Notes: generated from the sequence alone by a model not told the origin. A stretch of 64,000 nt of DNA from Pelargonium x hortorum (GCA_036897525.1 JAYMTJ010000022.1:56243-120242); one strand, 5' to 3'. Numbered from the stretch's first letter, positions 12,880 to 25,128 are shown. A program made the numbers and translations.

Positions 12880-13340
12880 ACCTAACTATAACTCTTAATA
12901 CTCTTATGACATCTTACTTCGCAGCGCTCACATTCCAAAGACACCCATAGAACTCAGCTCACTATAAGACTCTCGACAGACACATATCCACGCAGCTCAT
13001 AAGTTTTATAACTGTCCAATTCTCTGGTTCAGCTTCTCTTTATGTTATGGGGAACGGGCTTTTTTTTTTTTCAAACCTTTCCAACCCAAAAAAGATATAT
13101 ACTTCTTACACTTAATTGCTTCACGATCTCTCTATCACTCAACTACTCTTCGAGGACAGGGAATGTGCGTCCTTTCCAACTCTGTAGAGACATTCTTATG
13201 CAATTATATACTAGCACGAATCCAATTCAACCAAAATCAATCCTGTCGTCAGCCAAACAAGATCTCAATCTAACTATAAATCTATTTCTTTCTAACGGGT
13301 TGCGGGAGAAAATTTCTTCCGTTTTTACTTGAGATATGAG
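12880..13340. other. C-skewed island with a 96-codon open frame
   Basis: Composition changes sharply here. In 12901-12960 I counted 21 C against 8 G (48% G+C), in 13081-13140 18 C against 3 G, and in 13201-13260 17 C against 5 G. A plus-strand frame is open from 13012 to 13332, with an ATG at 13042 and a run of 12 T at 13060-13071 that encodes a Phe run. The translation is rich in Ser, Leu, Thr and Asn, and I do not recognise it. The length is unremarkable for random DNA, but the base skew is not shared by the neighbours. It could be a decayed gene fragment or a piece of foreign DNA. Confidence 0.4.
13060..13071 (+). repeat. Poly-T tract, 12 bases
   Basis: Uninterrupted run of 12 T inside the C-skewed island; it falls within the 96-codon frame. 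Confidence 0.9.
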
Positions 13341-13678
13341 TTCCTATAAGATAAGGCAGACTTTAACTCGCGCGCCTTAGGACCTTTATTTCATATTTAT
13401 TGATTTGTTGTAAAATAGAAAGGAAACCCTCACTGTCAAGGCTGAAACCATTTAAGACCGGATTAAGAAAAATCCCTAGATTAAGGAGCTCTTATGGTTT
13501 TCTATTTGAAATAGAGAGCCCTTAGTGGGACAAATTAAAGTACAAGTTCAATATACATACCTAATTTATTCAGTATATATATCTTTTTGTCAAAATATGC
13601 CTATTTTTTGCCCTCTTACTTGTCTATTAAAGAGACCCTTAAACCTTAGCTCTATTTATCTCCTGTAAAAAAACTACT

Positions 13679-13700
13679 CTTTCTTTGATTTGAAAGAAAG
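13679..13700. repeat. Hairpin, 8 bp stem
   Basis: Perfect inverted repeat ctttcttt / aaagaaag with loop gatttg. It is low in G+C and has no T-tract, so I assign it no function. Confidence 0.6.
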
Positions 13701-14262
13701 GCAAAAAAAACTTTTAACCTCTATTTTATTTAACACTTTTAGTTACTCTGGACTTGTGCCAATAAGTGTTTAGTATCACGAAAAAGGTTATATTATAGCC
13801 ACCGGCCCAGAGACCCGTTTTAGGAAGCCCTAGTTATTTTTTAACCAACCGGATAAACTTATAAAGCTCTTGTTTCTTATTTCAGTTTATCCATTTGGTC
13901 AAGTAATTGCCGACAGAATAATTTCTATTATTAAAAGAGCACTTTAATGGCTATAAAAATACAATGTAAAAAAACAAAACTTTATGAATTACGAATTTAA
14001 ACGCACTAGGTATCCCCCAAAACAAAAGAAGTAGAACATCGGTTATGCATAAGGGGGATTCCGTTTAGGGGACGCGTTCCTACTCATCTTGTGACGTGCT
14101 AAGTGAAGCAATTGCACTTAATTATGGGTTTATTTATATAACAGTAATTCTAAATGGGTCTAAGTATAAGATTGTAATCCCGCCTTTCTTTTTTTAAGAT
14201 CTAGGCAAAGCTAGACTACTAGACTAGTACCTACTATAGACTTGGATTCTTTTTATTTAATA

Positions 14263-14332
14263 AGTTTATGAGATTTGAACCAATGAGTTGTTTTTACCGT
14301 GCAAATAATCTATAAAAAATCAACAGCAAATA
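14263..14332 (-). pseudogene. tRNA-Thr (GGU)-like remnant
   Basis: On the minus strand, GGTAA, a spacer, TCATTGGTTCAAATC and ATAA follow one another with almost the spacing of tRNA-Thr(GGU) as I recall the chloroplast-type gene. Upstream a TAGA..TA word sits where the D-arm would be. The T-arm has four of five pairs (one is G-U). The presumed anticodon GGT (plus-strand 14296-14298) is preceded by C instead of the required T33, and the anticodon stem pairs in only two of five positions. It cannot be a working tRNA as written. The match rests on memory and may be partly selected by eye. Confidence 0.28.
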
Positions 14333-15305
14333 AACAAACAGATTTTATACTCTGCTTTTAACTATTAGCAATCGAGTCTATTCAAGTAATTCTGACCCCT
14401 TTTCTTAGGGCAGCTAGAGTACAGATAAAGAAAGGATCTTCTTCTTTTTTATGAATCTTATTCTATTTATACAGATTCAAATAGACAGAATATATTATTA
14501 AATATTTACTACTCATCCGGGAATGCTTATCCTGGTAAACAGCAAAAAGATAAATGCAGCATTCGCTGAAACATATGCCGAGTTAACAAACCCATTTTTA
14601 TTTATTTTAGTAGTATCCATTTATCCAATTATATGGGAGCTTAATATTTACACTTTACTCTTTTTGGCTAGCCTGTCTTAAGAAAAAAAAAAGATCCACT
14701 TTAGCTTGACCGACCTAGAAACTTTAAGTCTTAACAACGGGCTTTTCTGGTTTATCTAAAGGGAGTCCGGTTTCCTGTTATTTTGCCTTGAATGGCAAAC
14801 TTATATTTCTTAATGAGTACTCCTTGTTTTGAAATATGGATACTTATAAAGATCTCTTCCAACTTAGATATTTAAGAAGTAAAAGAGGTCTAAGTGACTC
14901 AATAAACCTTTACTGAATATAAGGCCCCTATTCTCGTACTTCACAATCCCAAACCTAGCAACACTGAAGCTATCTCAAAACTATACTGATGAAGTAGGCT
15001 TTGCATATAAATTCCGAATTCCTATACTACTAAATCGTTGCTTTTATACTGAAACCTAGTTTTACGAAAGAACAAAAACGGAATATCTTCATTCCCTTTA
15101 GTTTGGTGAAAGGGCTAACTTAGCTAGAAGGGTTTTCCTTCGGTAAGCACCTTGACTTTAGTCAAACTCGTAATTTACCCCTCTTAGCCTTCTAAACTTA
15201 CGGATACTTTCCAGGCTCTAAAATACCAAGGGTAATCGCTTTAGCATCTCATGTGTATCTACATCTCAGAACAGAGAAAACTTTTAATTCGTATTTTCGG
15301 GTTTT

Positions 15306-15330
15306 TCTTATTATTTAATAAATAATAAGA
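15306..15330. repeat. 12-bp palindrome with one-base centre
   Basis: tcttattattta and its exact reverse complement are separated by a single A. The stem is AT-rich apart from its outer C/G pair, and a short poly-A follows. It may be a recombination or replication relic; nothing shows a function. Confidence 0.75.
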
Positions 15331-16824
15331 TACAAAAAAAAGAGTCTTTGGAGGGGCTCCCATTCCCGAGATTTTATACTATAAGCCTACTTAATTAAAT
15401 AGTTTTTGAGTTGTTGTTCTAAGACTTAAGACAACTATGCGGTATATCCTATCTTGTCTAGGGTTTTATAGCTTTCTATTGAGGAAACCCTTTAGTTTTT
15501 TTCTTTTGCATGCTTTAGTATCTTGTGTGCCTTACTGTTTCTTAGAATAGCCCATAAATCCGAAATTTAATGGATCCTAGTGCTTTGCTCTAAAATATGG
15601 AACTCTTAGAGTAGAATCTGCCCTTTTGATAAGTGGAAAATTCAATCCATATTTGATTAGTCAGCTAGCACCTCTAACTATAAGTCCTTATAGTATTGGC
15701 AAGCCCATAAAAAGCTAGAGTTTAATACACCTTAAGCACGATACTTGCTTTTATGGTCAATTTCTGCGCATTTTCTGGATACCCTTATTAGGTTCCCTCT
15801 ACGTTAATATTACTCATCTACTTTTTTTTAGCCAGATTCCTTAGACCTTAGAAATGCCTAAACTACAGCGACCCCTTTCCAAGTTAATTTAGATATCCAG
15901 GATCTGGAATTCTCGCTCGAAAACTTTGAAGTGAAAGAGTAAATGCCAGGTGGAAAAAACGGGTTATCTGAAGAGTGCCTATGAGTTATAAGTACCGACT
16001 CCTTCTTTTCTTGTGTATGTATTAGTTCTCTAAATTTTTTAAAGGATTGCTTAGAGTTTACTTAATTTTACTGCATTTTTTCTATAATATAATCGAGAGG
16101 ATCCCGCTACAATGTAAAGCTAGCTCCTAGTTCTTTTTATTTCTAATGTAACTGCTTGTGTTGAATTAACTTCAAATTTTGTATATTACTAGGGCACACT
16201 TAAAGCAATAAACTGTATAGTAAGTTGTTTTAAAATGAATATCTTCCGCCTATCCTAAACCTAAAAACTTAGCTTCAGCTTTTATATAAGTCATAAAGGA
16301 GCCGTCCGCTAAAGGGAAAAAAAACTAATATCTTGGCTGGTTTAAGGCAAGGTCATTAGGAGTTCCCCGACTTCGAGTAAGGGTAACCAAAATAACGGAA
16401 AAGTGGAAAAGGGTTTTCAGACCCTGTTTCTGTTTTAGTCAAAGGTGCCCTATTTTGTACGCTTACAGTGAAATCGTTTTAGGCTCACAAGTTTTTCTTT
16501 ATGAGGCATCTTGATAGCACAATATAAATAGAATTGTCTCCACAGTGTGCCCAGGTTATGGGATTAATGAACCTTCCGTCTGCCAGGATAGCTCGAGGTA
16601 TTCTAATAATTCTTGTAATTAGACTGTCGACTTCTCTATGGAGATAAAGCCTAATACTATTAAAGTAAGGGTTAGAAAAAGAATTCCGGGTGTAGTTTTG
16701 TCTTGAAATTCTTCTTTTTTTACCTTTCTAAATCCATTGAATATACCATTCATTATTTTAATACCAGGATTCTAGAGCTTTTCCGAGGATATCAATTAGT
16801 TTGGAATAGTTTTGACTATCAAGG

Positions 16825-16890
16825 TGGCATAATTTGAACCACTGACTAAAGTCTTTTTAGTTTATAGGCAAAAATCTAATATAAAGAAAA
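16825..16890 (-). pseudogene. tRNA-Phe-like remnant (weak)
   Basis: The minus strand reads GTCAGTGGTTC (plus 16836-16846), identical to that part of plant mitochondrial tRNA-Phe as I recall it. Upstream, ACTAAAAAGACTT is a degraded match to the anticodon arm. About 24 of 36 positions agree by my alignment, and the differences include several G-to-A changes. The T-stem no longer pairs and no acceptor stem is visible. The alternative is a chance T-loop. Confidence 0.18.
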
Positions 16891-17149
16891 GTAATGAATC
16901 TTACATTCTTTGTTTCTCTGGTATCATGGAATTTAAAGGTCCCCATAATTTCCCTTAGGTCACCGAAGGAGAAAAAGATAACAAAAATAAAGAGAGGTGC
17001 ATGTTCTACTTTTCATTGTACAAATTCACTGACATTTATCTAAGTGATTTTTAAGCTTCACTTTTTTAGGTTTTGGTAGGTTGCGCACGTACCTAATATT
17101 GGTTGCAGAATTCTCTATACAATTTGATAAGGAATACCAGAATCTAAAC

Positions 17150-20100
17150 TAGTCAAAGTCAAGTGAAAGCCTTAATTCCTTTAGCTGCACCGGCTATCCT
17201 ATCCTCTTATAGAAAAGGATTTCTAGTTAGGTTAAAAAGGAAAGCTGGTTCCTGGAATAAAGCAATTAAACTCCAGTCCAATCCAATAGCAGCCCAAAGA
17301 TCTCATATCCTAATGACATAGCTGGTAAAGAGGCTTCTCCCTAATAAAAGACGTTACTTTGCTATTCGTTAATAGCAGAATTCTTATGTGTAATGTGCTC
17401 CATATCATATAGTTAAATCCTTTTCAATATCATAAATAAGAAGTTTTTTTATGATTATTAAGTCAAAGTACATTATAAAATCTTATTCTACCCAGCAACA
17501 TTATATAGGGCATTCCTTACCATTTCTTTACTAGGATCCCTCCTCTAACTACGTCTACACACTTACGTTTTTCCTTACTAATGGAAACATACTATTTAAC
17601 TGCGGGTTGCATTAAGAAAGACACAAGCAAAATGAAATTTAAGGGGTACAAAACCTTTCCTGTTTTTACAAATACCAGAAACAAATGTAAGAAATAATAT
17701 CTCTTACAAACTAGGGTGCGAGGCTCTTTAGATTCTATATAAAATAGACTTCTCTCGTTCTTCTGACATCTGACAATAAGGTGTCCCTAACCATGGTCAA
17801 TCAAAGAGCGCTCCTAGACACTGTCTAATTATAAAGTACAAAAAACTCGAACATTTGCCCCAAGCGAGTAATCCGAGCCGAGTATTTTCGCTACTAAACC
17901 ATTAAAATTGACAAGTGTAAATCCGTAGTAAAGCTAACTTCCACGGCATAGCTTTAATAGAAACCCCCAAGGTTCTATTATAGAAAGATTCACTATGTTA
18001 AATCGAGTACCCTAAAGGAAACCACCATTACTGGACTATTCTGCGAAGTATTAGCTATAAGTACAGCCGTACAAGAAACCAAAAATTAAGATGACGACTT
18101 GCTAAAAATCTTGACTAAAGCAAGGTATCCTAGAAAGTACAAAAAAAGACCCGTCGTCGAAACATCCGGAGTTTACCTATACCTTCTAAGCCGGATCAGA
18201 TTTGTCACTGAACTTCAACGCAGATATTTCTCTAAAGTTTAACCTTTTATAATGAATTAAGATTTATTCTATAAAAACACTTATTTAGCGCTTTAAAGAG
18301 TTGATTATAGGGGTCCCCCTTTAATATTTGTCAACCGAAATACCCGTATTTTAAGGGTCTTTGTATATATATGAAACTATTTTGTTTAATTAAGGTAAAG
18401 TTATATGCTAAAAGACCTCCCGCATTCTCTAAGCGGATACTACCCTATAATAAAAGCAAAAACCCCTCTATATAAGTAAGATAAGAGCCCTGCCCTAGGA
18501 TATCTCTTTGTTTACTTATGAGGCGAAACTTTTTAGGATACTTTTTTATTATCTCTAGTATCCAGTATTAAGTGCTACTATTTGAACCAACAAATTCTAG
18601 TTAGGTACAGCGATTGATACAGAAGAGAAAAATAAAGAGTAAGACCTCTTTATTTCTTAAGAGAAAGCCTTTGACTAATAATACTAGACTTTTCTTCTAT
18701 ATTATATGATATGATATATGAGCGATTCCATTATCTGAAATTTCGTGAATTATAAAAGAATTCTTATGATAGTGTGCCTTATTTTCTTAGAGCCGGATCC
18801 TTCCTATTGTTCTTAAAAATGAAAATGAGCACAAACTCTTGATACTTCGTAATAACCACGATGACGGGTATAATTCTTATTACTTTCTTATTGATACAAA
18901 CAAAGTAATAAAAAAAAAAGGAAAAGGAGAGAATTGTATGTTATTTATTATAGAGTTCAAATTTATAGGTACTTTAGTTACCAATAGAATTTCTCGAGGG
19001 GGGAGTCCTGTTTATTTAGAGGGTTTTCTTAGGCTTGTCTTTTAGAATACGAGGGGCCTTTAGTAGTGGGTTCAGTCATAGGAAAAGCAGCCCATAACAT
19101 AATAGGATAACTTTAATTACAAAAGACAACTCAGGAAAGTCCAAGGATACACCTCTTCTAATTCTAAAGTAAAGAGTTAGCCTCCTTTAAAAGCTAGAAA
19201 TAAATCCGAAGTGCTTCTCTTGACTATTTCACTAAAGTATTATATAACTCATAATTCTAATCCCTAATCAAATTGAGTCGGGAGCTGATAGTAACAAGAT
19301 ATAGTAAAAGAATTGACTTCAACAGCGGAAAGGAGTTCGAAAATCAGGTATATCCTACCTAGGATAACGCGAGGCTTCTCTATTCGAAATCGGCTGTTAA
19401 CTAGTTATAAGATAAAGCGGAACCTAGGGTAAGCTGTGTCATCCTGACTTGGGTAGAAAGGAAAGGCCCTAGATATATAAATCAAACCTTGTTATTATCC
19501 AAAACTTTATAAGGATAAGTGGGGTTTATAGGATCCGGTTAAAGAGGGGAGTACAGAATCCCTAGAGTGTGTTAAAAAACGAAGACTTCTAGTAAAGAAG
19601 AAAGATTCCACTTCTAGATTAGGTAAGCCTGGATTGCCCCAGGAGAAATTTATGTCCTGCAGTTCCTATAGTGAGTAGTAAAGAGCATACTCCACTAAAA
19701 ATAAAAGAAAGTGGAAACCCTTGTATAATTTCTAAACGTCACTTGTCAAAAAAAAAGAGTTTAAAGGATTACTTACTCTTACAAGCACCTAAATAGCTAT
19801 CATGCTGGGGAGGCTCCCGTATAATGGAAAAAACGGGATACTCCTCTATGGACCTATGAGCACTCTACTACCTGAATTACTCGACATACTTTATTTAAAA
19901 CTTTCCAATTTGTTAGGGCTCTTGACCCCTGTAAGTTATAGCTTCAACCCTTAATTTACTTAGAATTGCCCCAGCTTGGGAGTCCCTTTCTAAAATTAAG
20001 TAAGTAAAAAAAGAAGGATTTCCTTAAAGCACTTTAGCAGGAAGTTCCTTACAAAAAAAGGGATTCGCCAACAGCTACAAATAAACTAAAGAAGGGGGCT

Positions 20101-21600
20101 CTGTAATGCTGGGGGTTTTATTACATTTATTCTTCGGTGTTGCCTTTAATTATATATAATATAACCAAATAAAATGCGTAAACCACTTCACTTAACTTTC
20201 GGGTTTCTACGCAATGAGACGTAGTTTAAAAAGTATATCCATTGTGCAGTGTACTTTCGTATATTCGGAGGGCGGAATTCCAAGTAGAGACTCCTCGAAA
20301 ATTTAAGGATTTTCTAAATAAGATGTAAAGTGTAACTATGCCGGGTATAGAATCTTATTTCTGTTAGATTAATTGTTAAGAAAGTTAGTACCCTTTAAAT
20401 TACTTGATGAAACGAATAAAGAAAGAGGGTTTTATAGGAAAAGCTATAAAGGAGATTCTTATTCTTGAAAAAGTCAAAGGAAATTTGAAAAGTGCACATT
20501 ATATACGTTATATTTAGAATATGTTGAAAATAATGTAAATTCGTGTCTTTAAAGTTTAAATAAAGGGGGTCGTTAATAACAAATAAACTCTAAGTTTCGT
20601 AAATCCCTATTGCTGAAATATTCCGTCAAAGTGAAAAACAAACTAGGGAAAAGACTTGAGTCAGTTCTATACTTCTTTCTTATAAGGGATTCCTTTTATG
20701 ATATATTATTTAGTAAGGGCAAAAGTAAAAGGAGTCAATGGATTTCCGTTTAACCCTGTAATTTCACAGATGAGAGCTCTGTTTTTCAGCTTGTTACACC
20801 TGGTCTTAATCTAACGCCGATTTAGTAGAAAATCGTAATAATTACTATACTTTCAATTTCCTATTCAGTAACAAAGTCCTTTGATTTCATTTTCATTCGT
20901 CTATTTCTTGGTTAAGGTAAAATAGGTACATCAAAAATACATAAAGGCAGAATTACCTCCTTAATTGTATCCCCATTTCGTTTAGACCCAGGGTCCTGTA
21001 GAAAGAAAGAGTTTAATACCTCCTTGTGACTTCTGACTTCAACCCAGATCGGAAAGAGAGTAAAACATGCAAGCTTGCCTTTAGTTCACATATGTCTTTA
21101 CTGGAAACCTAAAATCTCATTAGTTGAGACTCTTCTTACTGGAATTCTTAGATCCTGTCTAGTTAAGCAACCAACCTCTAGGAAAAGAACTAGGGACACC
21201 CTTTGCTTTGATATCTAAGGAGAACACTTTCTACGGATTATAACATTCATTTAGTCAATAAAGTGGAAAGTGTTAAGGAAAAACAAGGAATACATATTCA
21301 TGAGAAACGAAACAATACTACATCTCTGGGGTTTTTTACAGTTTAGGTACCTTTAAAGCTGCCTTTGCTTGTCAAATTCCTGGGATTCTAACTCTAGCAA
21401 ATGTCTTTGTCGGAAACTTATATTCAGAATACACTTACACTATAAAACAGTAACTCTAAAGCTACAAAATACCTTGTTTGTTACTCTAATAAATAAGAGT
21501 TTCTTACCTCCGACCCCTACTATACTCTCTCTATCTGCAGTCCGGGCTATAACTCTCTAAACTAAATAACTTTCTTGTTAAGCTCACCTAAGAAAGAATA
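17150..21600. other. Gene-free DNA, A-type between two small B-type patches
   Basis: 17150-17400 and 21000-21600 are B-type: ctttagctgcacc at about 17180, agatcggaa at 21046-21054, caagcttgccttt at 21070-21082. Between them the DNA is A-type, with a G/C cluster aggggtccccctttaatat at 18309-18327. Open frames at 18839-19045 and 21369-21560 are 63-68 codons long and of chance length. I see no RNA gene. Confidence 0.5.
18309..18327. repeat. G/C cluster, family aggggtcccctttaata
   Basis: Quasi-palindromic cluster (gggg-t-cccc) followed by ctttaatat. Relatives of this layout are at 24932-24947, 31777-31792, 44900-44917, 46420-46436, 47252-47270, 47621-47640, 52421-52437 and 57982-58000. The shared part is the C-run plus TTTA and an AT-rich tail; the central bases vary (T, GAT, GCT, AGCT). 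Confidence 0.5.
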
Positions 21601-23511
21601 CCTTGCGAAGAAGAAATGGCTTACCTATTCCCTTTATAAAGTAAAAACCTGTAATTACAATTTTCTTTATCAGTTTGAAATAAAGCCTCTAAAGAAAAAA
21701 AGATTCGAACTTTGGAATCCCGATACCCAAAAAAGCATATAAATACCCGATCCCTGCCCTATCTAAGAGCTTTTAAGCCTTAGAATACCCCCCTGCAAGA
21801 AACCTCCAGCTCTGTATGGGCGGGTAAGTCCTGGACCTTATGATTTAACAGACACTTAACCAAAAGTGACATAAAATAAAGATAAAATCCTTACCGAGCT
21901 CGTTACAAAAAAAACTATTATAGGATAAAGCTTCTTCTACTCCTATATGCGCGCTACTAATTAAATTGAAACCCCGGGAGAGACATGATACTTCCTTCAC
22001 TTCAAGAAAATAGACTTAATTTAATATATCTATCCTGGGATTTGAGAACTTACAAGTCTGGATTAAAAGCTTTAGTCAATTTCTTTTTACTGTTGGTAAC
22101 ACCTGAGCAGAAAATTATCTATTTAAGAAGAGTAAACCTCTGTATTTCCTTATGATACTGGGTAAAAAAAGAATTTTGGTTGCCTGTTCAAAGGACATTT
22201 TCTTAGAAAAGACGCTCGCATTAAAATCTTTTTTTTTCTCTTAGGTACAGATTTACAGAGGGGTCTATTAACACCCTTTTATTTTCGGATACTAAAGTTT
22301 CCCTTTTTTTGAGTCCTCTACAGGATTGAATTTGTTTTTTCTTGAATTACTCCTTTGCCCATCGGCTTATCGTTTTGCTCTGAAAAGAGTCACTTTTTTA
22401 TTAACATTTAATGTTGCTTATCTGGATTCCTTAAAAAGCGGAATCCCCGGGGTTTCACTTGTATCCAGCATTGCCCAGAGAGTCTACTCTTTTAAAAATT
22501 AGAAAGCCTTAGGAGGGCAGGTACCCATATAAACAAAAAAATCCATTTACAGGACTTGTTTGTACTTTTCTACCTTCAGCAACTGCTTTTTGAATAGAAT
22601 TCTATTTTTAGTCGTTGTACCCCCTTCTTTATCGGATTCAAGTTACAGCTATTAACCCCAGCTTAGGTTTAGGGATTCTTTTCTTATAAAGCGGGATATC
22701 TCTAAAAAGGCAAGGGAATTCCTCCTTATTCTTCTTCTAATGAATACTAAACTTACTAAATTTTTTATGTGAGATAATTATAAGGTTGAACCCCTTTGTG
22801 GTTATAAAATAAAAGGAGCTTCGTGCTTTAACGAAAATAAGAATTGAGAGTTGGACACTAAGTTATTAACCTGCTAAGCCATATCCCAATTAACGGAAGC
22901 TTACACTTTTCTATCCGTCTATATATGGATTAAAAAATCCAATTTGGAGTAAAGGTAAAGCAGTTAGTTTTCCGGTAAAGAAGGAAGGAAGTCGGATTTA
23001 AGCCAGTTTTAAGGTGTCTATATCCAAGACTATATAATACAGTTATAGAATACTTACTTACTATGGGTCTATGATAAATAACTCTACTAAAAGAAATAGA
23101 CTTCCTAATAAGATAGGGAAATACATTGAAGCTACAACAAAAGAAAAGGAATCTACCCGAATAAGATAAGTAAGGGGGCTCTAAAGGTTTATAGTGACTC
23201 TGCTTTCTTTAGGTTTTGTATCTCAAGAGGGAATACCAAGAAACTAGAAGAGACGTTCTGTTTTCACGTTTCTCAATCCCAATCCAGCTAATAAGGAACT
23301 GGATCTAAGTAATTTTAGAAAAAAAGGATTAGTCTTAGCAATCTATGTTACCGACCCAGAGGGTACCAAGGGAGGTGAAGGCTATATAGTATTAGTTAAC
23401 CCTAAACCTCTTTAAGTAAGACCAAAAACAACTCTATAAAGTAAGCGCAACTATACGGAGTGTATATTAGTAAACTATTTTAAGCAAGTAAATAAAAGAA
23501 ATTCGAACGAA

Positions 23512-23533
23512 AAGCTGCGGGTTCAAGTCCCAT
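23512..23533 (+). pseudogene. tRNA-Asp-like T-arm fragment (weak)
   Basis: AAGCTGCGGGTTCAAGTCCC followed by AT agrees in about 19 of 22 positions with the 3' part of plant tRNA-Asp as I recall it. No matching anticodon arm or acceptor stem lies upstream, so at most this is a fragment. Confidence 0.13.
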
Positions 23534-25006
23534 TTATAAAAAAAGTCCGAGTAGTGAAACTCTCGATATAGGGAATAATTTAAATTAAGAGTGGTAATCT
23601 ATTTAGTTTAGTCCAGATTGAGATTTGAGAGTATTGTATAACAGTTTAATATTAAGAGAGTAAAGCATAAAAAAAAAGAATTTTATTAGATAAATAGGGC
23701 GAGCGCTTGTATTTTATTTCAAATGAGTTTCCCTTTTATTTTAATGAAGAGAGATCCGTTATATCCAAACAAGGCAGGCTTTGCTAGACAAATCGAGGAA
23801 TCCTTTCATACATTTTAGGGATCGGGTGCTTTACACCACAAGCAAGAGAAACTTCTGACCTTGTTTTAAACAATTAGGGGGGCTAGCAAGCTAAACTATT
23901 TTAGTTTTGTTTACTCTCTACTTAGTATATTTATTAATTAAGGAAGGGTTTTGCCTAAAACAAAGCATGCAAGAAAAAAGGGGGGTCAGCAATTTGAAGT
24001 CTTCTCTTTATATAGTAAACTGAGTTTATATGCTGCCAGTTCATTACGTTATTCCGCATGTCAGTCGGTAGTTATCCTTACAAAAACTATAAATACAATC
24101 TATACAAGCTAAGACTTTATAATAGAACAAGTAATACACTAACTACAGGCTACAAGAATACATGAGTTTCGGGGAATACCATTCCATCCTAGCTACAAGG
24201 ATGAGTTTCATTCCTACTAAACAGGTCTAGAGGGTCTGGTTAGTGTGCATAAGAAGTTTTTGAGTAAGATACCCCACCCAGCGAGTAAGAAGAGTCGGGG
24301 TTCTTAGGAGTTTCTGGTGGATATTTGTAAAGGAAGGTTTTAAGGTCAAGGTAGTACATGATAGGACTAGAACTCTAATAGTTTCTTAGTTTCTCTAGAA
24401 AGCAAGGTTAACTATACTAGTACTAAGCATTAACCCTCTTCTTTTAGAATTTTATATTCCTATCGCTTTATGGATTCCTCATGTAGAACTAAGTAAAGGC
24501 ATAGCATTTTTAGATTTTTTTTATCTCTTCTATTCAACATGCATTACCATGGGAGAATTTAGACTTTTATAAGTATAAGGAAATATACCTACTCTTATCA
24601 ATTGAAAATAACAATAAGTCTACATAGGGCTCAAAAAAACTAGTACTTCTCTTACGCTTAGTTCCCAAGATTCCCATCTTACAGGTACAGGATGAAATTC
24701 CTAGCGCTATTCTTAATCAATTTCTGTATAATCATAATCTAGCCCTAACTGCTCTGTTCTTCATTTGGGCAATCCTCCTAAGCTATTTAATAAAAGTCAT
24801 TATAACCTTCGAGGTTAGGTTAGTTGCTTTAAATTCAAAATAATACGAAGAAAAACCTCTTGACAATAGCAAGGGATACGCACACAATGTTTCCAGTTAA
24901 AAATGAAACAAACTTAGGCTGTACACATCTTAAGGGAGCTCCCCTATTTTATTTCTCAAAAAACGGGAGAAGGTAAAAGCTTCAAAACCCCAAGTCCGGC
25001 CTTTTG

Positions 25007-25029
25007 AATGAAAAGGACCCCTTTTCATT
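25007..25029. repeat. Perfect 10-bp hairpin
   Basis: AATGAAAAGG and CCTTTTCATT flank a three-base loop (acc). The upstream CCTTTT at 25000-25005 offers an alternative pairing with the AAAAGG. The word aaaaggacccct inside it recurs at 49551-49562, tying it to the G/C-cluster family. In organellar RNA such a hairpin could act as a processing or stability signal, but no gene is beside it. Confidence 0.75.
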
Positions 25030-25110
25030 GGCTATTACTAAAAGACACTTAATTAAACTTAATCCAAAAAAAAAAGTAGCAGCCGTTTAATCTAAAACTA
25101 ATCTAAAGAC

Positions 25111-25128
25111 TAAGCTTAAGCTTAAGCT
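25111..25128 (+). repeat. AAGCTT-period short tandem tract
   Basis: taagcttaagcttaagct: three units of period six. A two-unit relative is at about 44773. Confidence 0.75.

Larger units (their letters stand above)
6000..12880. repeat. B-type mosaic of short repeated words
   Basis: There is no gene here. The stretch is assembled from words that recur inside it and in the other B-type stretches, in both orientations. Verified examples are accaaactctaaatccaa at 10092-10109 and 12353-12370; ttcctggtctttgtatt plus an 11/10-base extension at 9890-9917 and 12411-12437; tgccggcttatcc at 8676-8688, inverted at 9690-9702; ggttcttggcatt at 10393-10405, inverted at 10487-10499; and acaggaacctg at 9229-9239 and 10131-10141. 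Word order differs from place to place, so this is not a simple tandem array. Before about 9250 one orientation dominates, and after about 9350 mostly the other. The open frames at 9985-10179 and 12301-12552 lie across these words and are not credible genes. Confidence 0.55.
13340..17150. other. A-type gene-free DNA
   Basis: No open frame of 60 codons occurs here. Visible structure is a hairpin at 13679-13700 (eight pairs, ctttcttt/aaagaaag, six-base loop), the tRNA-Thr-like remnant at 14263-14332, a 12-bp AT-rich palindrome at 15306-15330, a G/C cluster at about 15350, and the tRNA-Phe-like remnant at about 16825-16890. Otherwise I see nothing. Confidence 0.55.

Noticed and set aside
21046-21060. 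Sequencing-adapter contamination (agatcggaa resembles the start of a common adapter)
   Set aside because: The following bases differ at every copy and do not continue the adapter. The word belongs to the B-type vocabulary.
21695-21775. tRNA-Pro-like sequence on the minus strand (ttttgggta with gttcgaatc)
   Set aside because: The T-arm pairs, but the anticodon stem and acceptor stem do not; the similarity is too thin to annotate.
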